Assembly (NCBI GenBank): GCA_039714855.1
Contig: JBDLIL010000009.1
Location: 1 to 21,892 of the forward strand
Length of the DNA stretch: 21,892 bases
Origin: JBDLIL01 sp039714855
GTDB lineage: Bacteria; Patescibacteriota; Microgenomatia; UBA1400; PJMF01
Direction: 5' to 3'
Shown piece by piece: positions 7,887-15,245 of this stretch (the stretch's first letter is position 1; each line of letters begins with the position of its first letter). The notes beneath the pieces were generated by a model that worked only from the letters and a program-made list of their open reading frames with translations, ran no database searches and was not told where the DNA came from. The translations under genes were made by a program, and so were the position numbers.

Positions 7887-9846
7887 GAGAGATATTATAA
7901 TCCCATAGAGCATTAAATTGTTGATTTAAGTACTGACGTTTTGTTGGAGCCATAAATATACTGTAAAAGTCAAGAAATCTTTTAATTAATCTTAAATAGT
8001 ATTCTTTCATATTTGCATCCGCTTGAATTGCCTGATCGGTCAGACTAAGAAGTATGTGATAAATATACTGCCCAAAGAAGTTGTCAGCAGGCATCACTGA
8101 TTTAATATCCCGCTTAAAGCGCTTAAAGTTCATGGCTACTTTAGTTTGGGTTTTGCCTTCTTTATTGTAATTAATAGCCAATTTTATTGGATTGGGGCCT
8201 ACCAAGCCACTGTGTTCAAAGATGCTAGGGTTAGCTTCTTGGTCGTAAGCAAAAATTTTCAAATTAAAAGGCTTGACTGTATCTTGAGAAATTTTTAATT
8301 GGTATTTTTCGGATTTAGGTTTAGCTATCGTGGCTATATCTAGGCGGGTTTTTTCTTTGATATCTGTATTTGGGATTTTAATTACTTCTTTTGAAAAATT
8401 TAATAAATGACTAAGATCTGTTCCATTAGAATCTAATAATTGGATTTTAGTTTGAGGATTTTTGCTGATTAGTAAATATGATAAATCAGTATTACTAGGC
8501 TGGAATTTTCTGGTAGAAAGCAAGCTAGTATTATGTTGACTAAATTTGCTGTAATTATATGCAGGATCATTGATGAACAAATCTTTACCATCCGCTGTGT
8601 AGCCAGTACCAACCAAAAAGTGTCCATTGATTTGCAAGATGCCGGGTTTTCCAGCATCTATTTCTGATTTAATAGTTTTACTACTGCTACCACCAACTCT
8701 AGAGTACTCTAGTTTTGTACTACCATATTTTTCATTCAAAATTTTGCTTAAACGGGTGCCAGCAATCCAATTAACAAGACCATTTCCAATATAGCCATCT
8801 GGTTGAGATTTGAGCCAAGAATTCAAAGTCGATGGAGTTAGGGTGGATCCATCAGGCATCTTGTTAATACCATGGTAGTTGAAAATCATGGCCATAGAAC
8901 TCATGGCACAGCCCCATTGTTTAATAGTAGTTCTGCTGGACCACTGGCGAGCATGATCATACTCTTCCGATTTCCATCTATCATCAGTTTGTTTAAACAG
9001 AGGAACATTTAATTTTTTATCTGGATTGGGAGTTGGAGTAGGCTCGGGCGTTGGCGTTGGCGTTGGCGTTGGCGTTGGCGTTGGTGTTGGTGTGGAAGTG
9101 GGAATAGGTGTGGGAGTTGCTGTAGGCTCAGCTGTTGGAGTAGGGGTGGGAGTTGGTGTCGGAGTAGGTGATGGATCATATAATGAGCTTACTCTAACAT
9201 TATCAAAATATGCATTAAAAATCTGTTCTCTGCTTACAATTCCAAACCCAATCGTGTTGTAGATTTTTTCTTCTTTACTGTCGTCATATACGGATAACAC
9301 ATTGTGCTCATTTACGCGCACCCTGATACTTTTTCTATCTTGTGTGATAGAAATGTGATAAGTGCCTTCTCTTAATGCATAAAGATTAATACCAGTATTA
9401 AATGTACTGGATGTTTGTCCATTTACGATTCTGTCGACTCTTACCACTCCATCAAAGAATGCTGCGTAATAATAATTATTTTCATCTTGCCAATTAAAAA
9501 TTGCATACCTAGCAGGATAGTATGGTCTTTCCATTTTTAAATCAAACTCAAACTTGTAAGAATCCAGGCTTTGTAAATCAAGTGCTTCAGCAGTTATTTG
9601 TGAGCTGCAATTTGGACCGTCAATGTTGATACCCAGCATACCCTCATTAATATGCCAAGTACTGGGATTATTTTGGTATTTGCATGTTTCATTTGGATTT
9701 TCAGATTGTTGATTATTTTGTATTTTCCAATCAGAGAAGTCATTGTCATCAAAATTATCCTCAAATAAAACTTCCTGGGCGTTTGCTCTTTGAGGCGTTA
9801 CAATACTAATACTAAAGAAGAGGAGTAGGAATATAAGTTTTTTCAT
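7879..9846 (-). CDS. Secreted LamG-like / Pro-Thr linker / C39-family peptidase-like protein
   Basis: The 655-residue exported protein starts with a signal peptide (MKKLIFLLLFFSISIV.. to ANA). Residues 25-220 look like a jelly-roll LamG/concanavalin-type domain (DNFDDNDFSDWKI, YYAAFFDGVVRVD, AYFDNVRVSSL). A linker of about 55 residues of Pro-Thr repeats follows. Residues 278-460 form a C39-like papain-fold peptidase domain with Cys313 in WGCAMSSMAMI, His409 in INGHFLVGTGY and Asp427 in INDPAY as the likely catalytic set. The last 190 residues are of unknown function. Such proteins act outside the cell, possibly on peptides or as adhesins; no bacteriocin exporter domains are present, so a leader-peptidase role is unlikely. 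It is transcribed divergently from the GT4 gene and its 3' end overlaps dus. Confidence 0.87.
   Translation of the reverse strand: MKKLIFLLLFFSISIVTPQRANAQEVLFEDNFDDNDFSDWKIQNNQQSENPNETCKYQNNPSTWHINEGMLGINIDGPNCSSQITAEALDLQSLDSYKFEFDLKMERPYYPARYAIFNWQDENNYYYAAFFDGVVRVDRIVNGQTSSTFNTGINLYALREGTYHISITQDRKSIRVRVNEHNVLSVYDDSKEEKIYNTIGFGIVSREQIFNAYFDNVRVSSLYDPSPTPTPTPTPTPTAEPTATPTPIPTSTPTPTPTPTPTPTPTPEPTPTPNPDKKLNVPLFKQTDDRWKSEEYDHARQWSSRTTIKQWGCAMSSMAMIFNYHGINKMPDGSTLTPSTLNSWLKSQPDGYIGNGLVNWIAGTRLSKILNEKYGSTKLEYSRVGGSSSKTIKSEIDAGKPGILQINGHFLVGTGYTADGKDLFINDPAYNYSKFSQHNTSLLSTRKFQPSNTDLSYLLISKNPQTKIQLLDSNGTDLSHLLNFSKEVIKIPNTDIKEKTRLDIATIAKPKSEKYQLKISQDTVKPFNLKIFAYDQEANPSIFEHSGLVGPNPIKLAINYNKEGKTQTKVAMNFKRFKRDIKSVMPADNFFGQYIYHILLSLTDQAIQADANMKEYYLRLIKRFLDFYSIFMAPTKRQYLNQQFNALWDYNISHE
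9047..9088. repeat. Hexanucleotide repeat coding for the Pro-Thr linker
   Basis: Six perfect GGCGTT units (9047-9082) and a GGTGTT follow one another; read on the minus strand they encode alternating Thr and Pro. Slippage here would change linker length in steps of two residues without breaking the frame. Confidence 0.85.
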
Positions 9847-9914
9847 ATAACTAGTCTTATAACTACAAATTCTGGTAAATTTCTGGTGTGAAACGATGTG
9901 AAAAAAAATTGCCT

Positions 9915-10982
9915 ATGAAAATCATCCAAATTGCTCCTTATTACTTACCTCACTATGGTGGAGTGGAAAAACACGTAGAAGAAATTTCTAAATTATTAAT
10001 AGTCAAGGGTCATGAGGTAATTGTAGTGACCTTGCAAAATGATAGAAAGTTAAAGAAAAAAGATCAAAGACAAAAAGTCAAAATTTTTAGAATCCCTTTG
10101 TTTTCCATTCTTCATTCTTCATTCCTTGATAAATTTAAATACAAGCTGAGCTTATGGAGTTGGGTTTGGCATCATAGAGAAATATTTACTCAAAGCGACA
10201 TTGTTCACGTCCATGATGTCTTTTGGTGGATTTTACCAATTTGGCTTTTAGTTAGAAGAAAAATTTTTATTACTTTTCATGGTTGGGAAGCTGTTTACCC
10301 CGTACCTTTAAAAAACAAATTACAAAGATGGATTTGGTCAAAATTATCACAAGCCAGAATTCATGTGGGGCAATACATTGAGGAATTTTATTGGGATAAA
10401 GCAGACAAAGTGATATATGGGGGGGTTGAAACCATCTCACCTCTTTTATCTGGTTCTGCGAGGCAGAAATCAGATCTTCTCTCCCATAAGGAGAGAGGTA
10501 TTTTGAATACTATATTTGTAGGTCGATTGGAGCGGGTAAATGAAATAGAGAGTTATATTTGCATGATTAATGAATTAAAAAAGGCAAATTTTAAAATAAA
10601 GGTTTTGTGGCTTGGAGACGGATCACTCAGAAAAGAATGTGAAGAAGTTGGCAGGGTGTTGGGAGTAACACAAGATCAGGAAAAATATATTCGTAAGGCT
10701 GATGTGGTGTTTGCCAATTCTTATCTGTCAATTCTCAAGGCCCAAGCTATGGGAAAAGTAGTGGTGTCTTTGTACTCTCATAAATTGAAGCAACGATATT
10801 TGGAGACTTATCCGGGTAGTAAGTACATGATAATTCAAGATAATACTTGCACAATAGAAAAGATGATTGCCCTATTAACGGACAAGAAAAAAATATTAAA
10901 AGTGCAAAAAGCTGCAAAAGATTTTGCCAGCAAAATGACGTGGAAAAAAGTATTAAAAACATATGGGGAATTGTGGTCATGA
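9915..10982 (+). CDS. GT-B fold glycosyltransferase, family 4-like
   Basis: The start MKIIQIAPYYLPHYGGVEKHVEEISK is the classic N-terminus of GT4 enzymes, with the glycine loop GGVE, then HVHDVFWW and ITFHGWE. The C-terminal Rossmann half has TIFVGRLERV, VLWLGDGSLR and LKAQAMGKVVV. These enzymes transfer sugars from nucleotide donors to lipid-linked or surface glycans at the cytoplasmic membrane. The usual Glu-x7-Glu donor motif is missing: the second Glu is replaced by Lys in LKAQAMGK and the first by Ala. The ATG at 9915 is chosen; a GTG at 9888 would add nine residues. A translated palindromic repeat (SPLLSGSARQKSDLLSHKER) sits in the hinge between the two domains. The stop overlaps the GT2 start by 4 bp (ATGA). 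Confidence 0.88.
   Translation: MKIIQIAPYYLPHYGGVEKHVEEISKLLIVKGHEVIVVTLQNDRKLKKKDQRQKVKIFRIPLFSILHSSFLDKFKYKLSLWSWVWHHREIFTQSDIVHVHDVFWWILPIWLLVRRKIFITFHGWEAVYPVPLKNKLQRWIWSKLSQARIHVGQYIEEFYWDKADKVIYGGVETISPLLSGSARQKSDLLSHKERGILNTIFVGRLERVNEIESYICMINELKKANFKIKVLWLGDGSLRKECEEVGRVLGVTQDQEKYIRKADVVFANSYLSILKAQAMGKVVVSLYSHKLKQRYLETYPGSKYMIIQDNTCTIEKMIALLTDKKKILKVQKAAKDFASKMTWKKVLKTYGELWS
10443..10505. repeat. Two-hairpin palindromic repeat inside the GT4 gene
   Basis: ATCTGGTTCTGC pairs with GCAGAAATCAGAT around GAG, then CTCTCC pairs with GGAGAG. It matches the repeat in dus (7007-7070) base for base over most of 56 positions without gaps. It is translated in frame as the linker between the two Rossmann domains. 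Confidence 0.85.
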
Positions 10983-11932
10983 AAATACTTGCACTGAGCT
11001 CAGTCGAAGTGTCTGTTGTGATAACTGTATTAAACGAAGAAAAAAATATTAGTGCTTTGTTGAATGCTTTAGCAAGGCAAACTAAAAGGCCAAATGAGAT
11101 AGTAATAGTAGATGGTGGATCAAGCGACCAGACAGTTAGCAATATAAAAGATTTGATATCTAGTATTAAAAATTTAAATATTAAACTTTTTATTAGTTCG
11201 GGCAACAGAAGTGTGGGGCGCAATCATGGGGTGAGTAAATCCAGTCATGAATGGATTGCTTTTACTGATGCTGGTTGTGTTCCAGATAGAGATTGGTTGC
11301 AAAAACTCAAGGAAGCTCAGGTCCATAGCCAATCAGACGTTATAGCTGGGTATTATTATGGATTGTCAAAAACAAATTTTCAGGAAGCTGTAGTGCCATA
11401 CGTTTTGGTTATGCCTGATAGAGTTAATAAAAATAATTTCTTACCTGCAACAAGGTCAATGCTAATAAAAAAAAGCTTATTTAAAAAAATTGCTGCTTTT
11501 GATGAAAGATTGTCAGACAATGAAGATTATGAATTAGCACGCAGAATTAAAAATGCGAAATGCAAAATATTTTTTACTAAAAAAGCTAAGGTTGCTTGGA
11601 TACCAGTTAAAAATTTAAAAGAGTTTATAATTATGATTTTCAGATTTGCTCGTGGTGATGCAAAGGCTAGAATACTTAGGCCAAAAGTATTATTAATTTA
11701 TTTTAGATATTTATTATTAGCAATTTTTAGTATTTATTTGTTTTGGAATTTAAGATTTAATATTTGGAATTTGTTTAGCGTTTGGATTTTATTATTTGGC
11801 ATTTATGCTCTATGGAGTATTGTCAAAAACAAAAAATATGTAGAGCGCGCTTGGTATTATTTGCCAGTCTTGCAAGTAAGTAGCGACCTTGCTGTGATGA
11901 TAGGAAGTATAGTGGGGATATTTAGTTTCTAA
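10979..11932 (+). CDS. Glycosyltransferase family 2 with C-terminal membrane segments
   Basis: The GT-A domain is clear: VSVVITVLNEEKNISALL, EIVIVDGGSSDQT, RNHGVSKSSHEWIAFTDAGCVPD with the metal-binding DAG in place of DxD, and DERLSDNEDYELARRI. Two or more C-terminal hydrophobic segments (after residue 235) anchor it to the membrane, as in enzymes that extend lipid-linked glycans. The ATG at 10979 overlaps the stop of the GT4 gene (ATGA), so the pair is translationally coupled; the frame extends upstream to 10847 but only inside GT4. Residues 4-11 (LALSSVEV) come from a palindromic repeat inserted between the start codon and the first beta strand. The 3' end overlaps the convergent enolase gene by 11 bp. 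Confidence 0.9.
   Translation: MKILALSSVEVSVVITVLNEEKNISALLNALARQTKRPNEIVIVDGGSSDQTVSNIKDLISSIKNLNIKLFISSGNRSVGRNHGVSKSSHEWIAFTDAGCVPDRDWLQKLKEAQVHSQSDVIAGYYYGLSKTNFQEAVVPYVLVMPDRVNKNNFLPATRSMLIKKSLFKKIAAFDERLSDNEDYELARRIKNAKCKIFFTKKAKVAWIPVKNLKEFIIMIFRFARGDAKARILRPKVLLIYFRYLLLAIFSIYLFWNLRFNIWNLFSVWILLFGIYALWSIVKNKKYVERAWYYLPVLQVSSDLAVMIGSIVGIFSF
10992..11011. repeat. CACTGAGCTCAGTCGAAGTG repeat at the start of the GT2 gene
   Basis: The 20-bp element contains the 12-bp palindrome ACTGAGCTCAGT and has CACT/AGTG ends. A variant is at 3679-3697. It begins 13 bp after the A of the start codon and is translated in frame. Confidence 0.7.
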
Positions 11933-13190
11933 GCTCTCTTTCAATTTCCATGAGCCGATTATATTTGCTGACGCGCTCGCCTCTTGTTGGTCCAACTTTG
12001 ATAAAGCTACTACCCACAGCTACGGCTAGATCCACCATGGCAGCATCGTTAGTTTCACCTCCGCCCCTATGTGAGGTGACAGTCATCATGTTGTGTTTCT
12101 TTGCCAACATGCAGCAATCAACTGTTTCTGTTAAAGTTCCAATTTGGTTTAATTTAATCAAAATTGCTGAAATAGTTTTTTTATCAATAGCTTCTTGCAA
12201 TCTCTTTATGTTGGTTACTGTGAGATCATCACCGATTAATTCAACATTATATTTCTTACATATTTGCATAAATTCTACCCAGGATTCCCAATCGTCTTCA
12301 TGATGCATGTCTTCTAAGCTGATTATGCTGGGATATTTTTTCAGCCAATTTTCATAATATTGATTTATTTCCGGGCCACTTAGATTTTTGTCTTCCAGGG
12401 ATAATTTGTATTTATTAGTTTCTGTGTCGTAAAATTCGCTAGCTGCTGCATCTATAGAAATACCGATATCTTCCCCGGCTTTGTAGCCAGCGTTTGCGAT
12501 AGCTTGGGTTATGTAATCAAATGGCGCTTCATTGCTAGGAATACCATTGGGAGCAAAGGCCCCTTCGTTGCCAACATTAATAGATAAGTTTTCTTGTTTG
12601 AGTATTTTTTTTAAACTGTGATAACTTTCTAAAACTTTTCTTACACCTTCAGTGGGTGAGTCAGTATTAATGGCTGACATACAGTATTCTTGCAAATCTG
12701 TAGTTTTGTCAGCATGTTTGCCACCCTCCATCACTACTACCATAGGGTTAGGAAGTTTAGCAAAATTTGTATTGATATCAAAAATTTCAGAGATATGTTT
12801 ATAGAGTGGAATTTTTTTAGAATTCGCTGCAGCTCTAGCAACTGCTAAAGATACTCCCAATATTGCATTGCCGCCCAAGTTATTTTTATTTTCACTACCA
12901 TCAAGTTGAATCATTTTTTCATCTATTTCTCTTTGATTTTCGGCACTCATGCCCACCAATTTAGGAGCAATGATTTCTTTGACATTATTTACGGCTTTTA
13001 ATACTCCTTTGCCGTTATAGCGCTTATCGTCATCATCATTGAGCATAAAGGCTTCATGAGATCCAGCTGAGGCTCCGTAGGGGACGGATGCTATGCTAAT
13101 CTTGCCGTCATCTAAAATTACTTTTACTTCTATAGTGGGGTGGCCTCCAGAAGCTAGAATTTCGTAGGCTTGAATTTGAGAGATTATCAT
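11922..13190 (-). CDS. eno: Enolase (phosphopyruvate hydratase), divergent form
   Basis: Enolase interconverts 2-phosphoglycerate and phosphoenolpyruvate. The 422-residue protein keeps the fold and most catalytic positions: loop Ser41, NEGAFAP (general acid Glu), DAAASEFYD, SLEDMHHEDDW, GDDLTVTN, ILIKLNQIGTLTET (base Lys) and SHRGGGETND. Several near-invariant positions differ from the usual form: SRGNPT is SGGHPT (14-19), VPSGASTG is VPYGASAG (36-43), GDEGG is GNEGA, SHRSGETED is SHRGGGETND with one extra Gly, and the C-terminal segment reads KVGPTRGERVSKYN. It may be a lineage-specific true enolase or an enolase-like paralogue. The gene lies 11 bp after the cytochrome b5 gene on the same strand and overlaps the convergent GT2 gene. 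Confidence 0.9.
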   Translation of the reverse strand: MIISQIQAYEILASGGHPTIEVKVILDDGKISIASVPYGASAGSHEAFMLNDDDDKRYNGKGVLKAVNNVKEIIAPKLVGMSAENQREIDEKMIQLDGSENKNNLGGNAILGVSLAVARAAANSKKIPLYKHISEIFDINTNFAKLPNPMVVVMEGGKHADKTTDLQEYCMSAINTDSPTEGVRKVLESYHSLKKILKQENLSINVGNEGAFAPNGIPSNEAPFDYITQAIANAGYKAGEDIGISIDAAASEFYDTETNKYKLSLEDKNLSGPEINQYYENWLKKYPSIISLEDMHHEDDWESWVEFMQICKKYNVELIGDDLTVTNIKRLQEAIDKKTISAILIKLNQIGTLTETVDCCMLAKKHNMMTVTSHRGGGETNDAAMVDLAVAVGSSFIKVGPTRGERVSKYNRLMEIERELRN

Positions 13191-13201
13191 AGTTTTGTTT
13201 A

Positions 13202-13594
13202 TTATTTTAATTCACCTACTAAGAATTCACTTAATTTTTCTTTTGCCGATGCAGGATGAGGACCTCTGTCGCCTCTAGTATTAAATACATTTGTGCCATC
13301 AGATCCACAAATATTGGTAATAACCTGGATTCCGCCCAAGTGTTTGTTGGCAAAATTGCTTAAATCGTAAACTTTATCTTCTACTATAATCCAGCAATCT
13401 TGGGCAGAATTATGCTGAGCGACTTCATTAGCTAAAACAAGACCAGATCTGCTTTCTGTGCTTGCGTCTTTTTGTTTTACCATTTTAGTTGTATCTGTAG
13501 ACTTATTATTTTTAACAACAGTTTGATTAAGGTAGAGCACTCCACTTCCAACTACTACAAATAGAGTTAATCCTATGATCAATTCTTTTTTCAT
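13202..13594 (-). CDS. Membrane-anchored cytochrome b5-like heme protein
   Basis: The 130-residue protein has one N-terminal hydrophobic segment (residues 5-22), a polar linker, and a cytochrome b5 domain at 55-130. EVAQHNSAQDCWIIVEDKVY and DLSNFANKHLGG are typical; His85 in HLGG (usually HPGG) and His113 in GPHPAS are the expected axial heme ligands. The anchor suggests the domain faces outside the membrane. Its electron partner is not visible here; no other redox gene is nearby. ATG is preceded by AAGGAT, one of the better ribosome-binding sites in the window. It heads a probable two-gene operon with enolase. Confidence 0.88.
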   Translation of the reverse strand: MKKELIIGLTLFVVVGSGVLYLNQTVVKNNKSTDTTKMVKQKDASTESRSGLVLANEVAQHNSAQDCWIIVEDKVYDLSNFANKHLGGIQVITNICGSDGTNVFNTRGDRGPHPASAKEKLSEFLVGELK

Positions 13595-13627
13595 AATTTA
13601 TCCTTGCGTACTTCATCCATACCGATG

Positions 13628-13654
13628 ATAATACTTTTTTGCGAGTCTAGTCAA
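13628..13654 (-). promoter_or_regulatory. Candidate promoter for cytochrome b5-enolase operon
   Basis: On the minus strand TTGACT (complement of 13649-13654) precedes TATTAT (complement of 13628-13633) with a 15-bp spacer, or TTATCA with 17 bp. It lies in the 88-bp divergent gap and points at the cytochrome b5 gene. Confidence 0.35.
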
Positions 13655-13682
13655 AGTTTAATTATCAAATTGCTTTTAAACT

Positions 13683-15245
13683 ATGTTAAAGCATATCAAA
13701 AATTTAATTACAATCAAGAAAAATCCTATCATTTTTTTACTGATTTTATATTTTTTAGCCGTATCTATTCGTCTTTATGTGGTAAAAGATTATAATTTTC
13801 CCTTTTGGTTTGATAATGGACGTGATGCTATGGTTAGCCGAGAAATTTTAGAAAAAGCTGATCTGAAAGTTCAGGGCCCGACTGCTAGTGGTACGGGTGA
13901 CGCTGTCTATCATGGAGTGTTTTATTACTATTTGATTGGGCCACTCTACAGTATTTTTGCTGGAGATCCTCAGTCAGTTTTGAATACTCTCATAATTTTT
14001 AGTTCTTTGGCAATTTTTGCAGTATATGGTCTAAGTTTTGATTTAACCCATAAAAAATCTACAGCTTTATTAGCAGCATTTTTCTATGTTTTTAGTTTTG
14101 ATGCTATCAGAGCCAACACTTGGTTTTCTAATCCCATCATTGCTAGTGTTAGCATTCCGTTTTTATTTTATCTGCTACATTTAATATTTTTTAAAAAAAA
14201 TAAAAACAAATATTTATTGCCGAGCTTAGCTTTCGTTTTGGCCTTAACTCATCAATCGGCAATCTTGTTTGTAACGCTGTGGGGAGTGGTAGCAGTAGCA
14301 TTTTTCTATGCAGCACAAAACAAAAAATTTCTAAAAAATTTTAGTTTGAAGAATATTTTTACTAGTTTGATAGTTTATTTGCTAGGAATTAGCAGCATGC
14401 TATTGGCGCAATTTAAGGCGTTTAGGGCTGGGATTTTTAATTTGTCTAGCATTGGTGCTTCAGTAAATTCGGTGGGCAATAATTTTGACATAATATGGGG
14501 GACAGTAAAATTAATTATTTTAAAATTATCTCAAGTCATATTTCCAAGTTTGCCAATTTTATCTTTAATATTAATTACTATTTTAATAATTTTTATAATA
14601 AAAACTTTTAGTAAAAGTAAACAAATATTTTTGTTACTAGTTGTCAGCTCACCTTTGTTTTTACTCTCGTGGCGATATTACAATATGTACCACAGCTTTT
14701 TTGGCTTGGAAGCTTTGGCAGTGATAGTTTTGGCTATATTTATTTTCAATCTAAGCAAGTTTAGATATCATAGATTCCTGCAGATTGGCATAATAACTTT
14801 ATTTTTGTTTTCCAATATTAGCGCTTTAAAATTGGAGTCAGAGCAAAGAGCTACTCTTTATTATTTGCCCCAGGGAGCATATCTAAAAGATCAACTAGAT
14901 TTGATAGACAAAAGTTACCAGCTGGCTGAAGGACAGGATTTCAGTATTTCCAGTGTCACTAATCCTTATGGATACAATAGTCTTTGGTCATATTTGTATT
15001 CGTGGTATGGACAAGAAAAATATGATTATACGCCCAAATTTTATGGTCCTAAGCAAGCTGGTCTTTTCGGAGAGGATCTCTTGGAAGAAGCAGATGCGCC
15101 TAGTGAAACCCACTTTAGCATTCATGAGCCCACAGAGGGTATTCCTGTGTGGTTACGTAGTGAATTCCAACAAGATCAAACTAGAGAGATTGGGGAACTA
15201 ATAAACGAATCAAAGTTTGGAACTATGAAGCTGGAATTGCGTTAG
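13683..15245 (+). CDS. GT-C/GT39-like membrane glycosyltransferase
   Basis: The 520-residue protein has about ten or more hydrophobic segments and a first extracytoplasmic loop with FWFDNGRDAMVSREIL, in the place where the GT39/ArnT/PMT fold keeps its acidic catalytic residues. Such enzymes use polyprenyl-phosphate sugars to glycosylate proteins or lipids on the outer face of the membrane. The C-terminal soluble tail is about 120 residues. The protein is similar in layout to the product of 16937-18463 (DQGRDAVYVRDIL at the same place), so the two look like paralogues. ATG start without a clear ribosome-binding site. Its last 23 bp overlap the convergent gene at 15223. Confidence 0.8.
   Translation: MLKHIKNLITIKKNPIIFLLILYFLAVSIRLYVVKDYNFPFWFDNGRDAMVSREILEKADLKVQGPTASGTGDAVYHGVFYYYLIGPLYSIFAGDPQSVLNTLIIFSSLAIFAVYGLSFDLTHKKSTALLAAFFYVFSFDAIRANTWFSNPIIASVSIPFLFYLLHLIFFKKNKNKYLLPSLAFVLALTHQSAILFVTLWGVVAVAFFYAAQNKKFLKNFSLKNIFTSLIVYLLGISSMLLAQFKAFRAGIFNLSSIGASVNSVGNNFDIIWGTVKLIILKLSQVIFPSLPILSLILITILIIFIIKTFSKSKQIFLLLVVSSPLFLLSWRYYNMYHSFFGLEALAVIVLAIFIFNLSKFRYHRFLQIGIITLFLFSNISALKLESEQRATLYYLPQGAYLKDQLDLIDKSYQLAEGQDFSISSVTNPYGYNSLWSYLYSWYGQEKYDYTPKFYGPKQAGLFGEDLLEEADAPSETHFSIHEPTEGIPVWLRSEFQQDQTREIGELINESKFGTMKLELR

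Noticed and set aside
8699..8712. 14-bp perfect palindrome CTAGAGTACTCTAG
   Set aside because: It is inside normal peptidase coding sequence with no related copy in the window; probably chance.
9026..9262. Plus-strand Gly-Val repeat protein
   Set aside because: It is the antisense reading of the Pro-Thr linker repeats in the secreted C39 protein.
10847..10978. Upstream extension of the GT2 frame
   Set aside because: It lies within the GT4 coding sequence; the overlapping ATGA start fits the family N-terminus.
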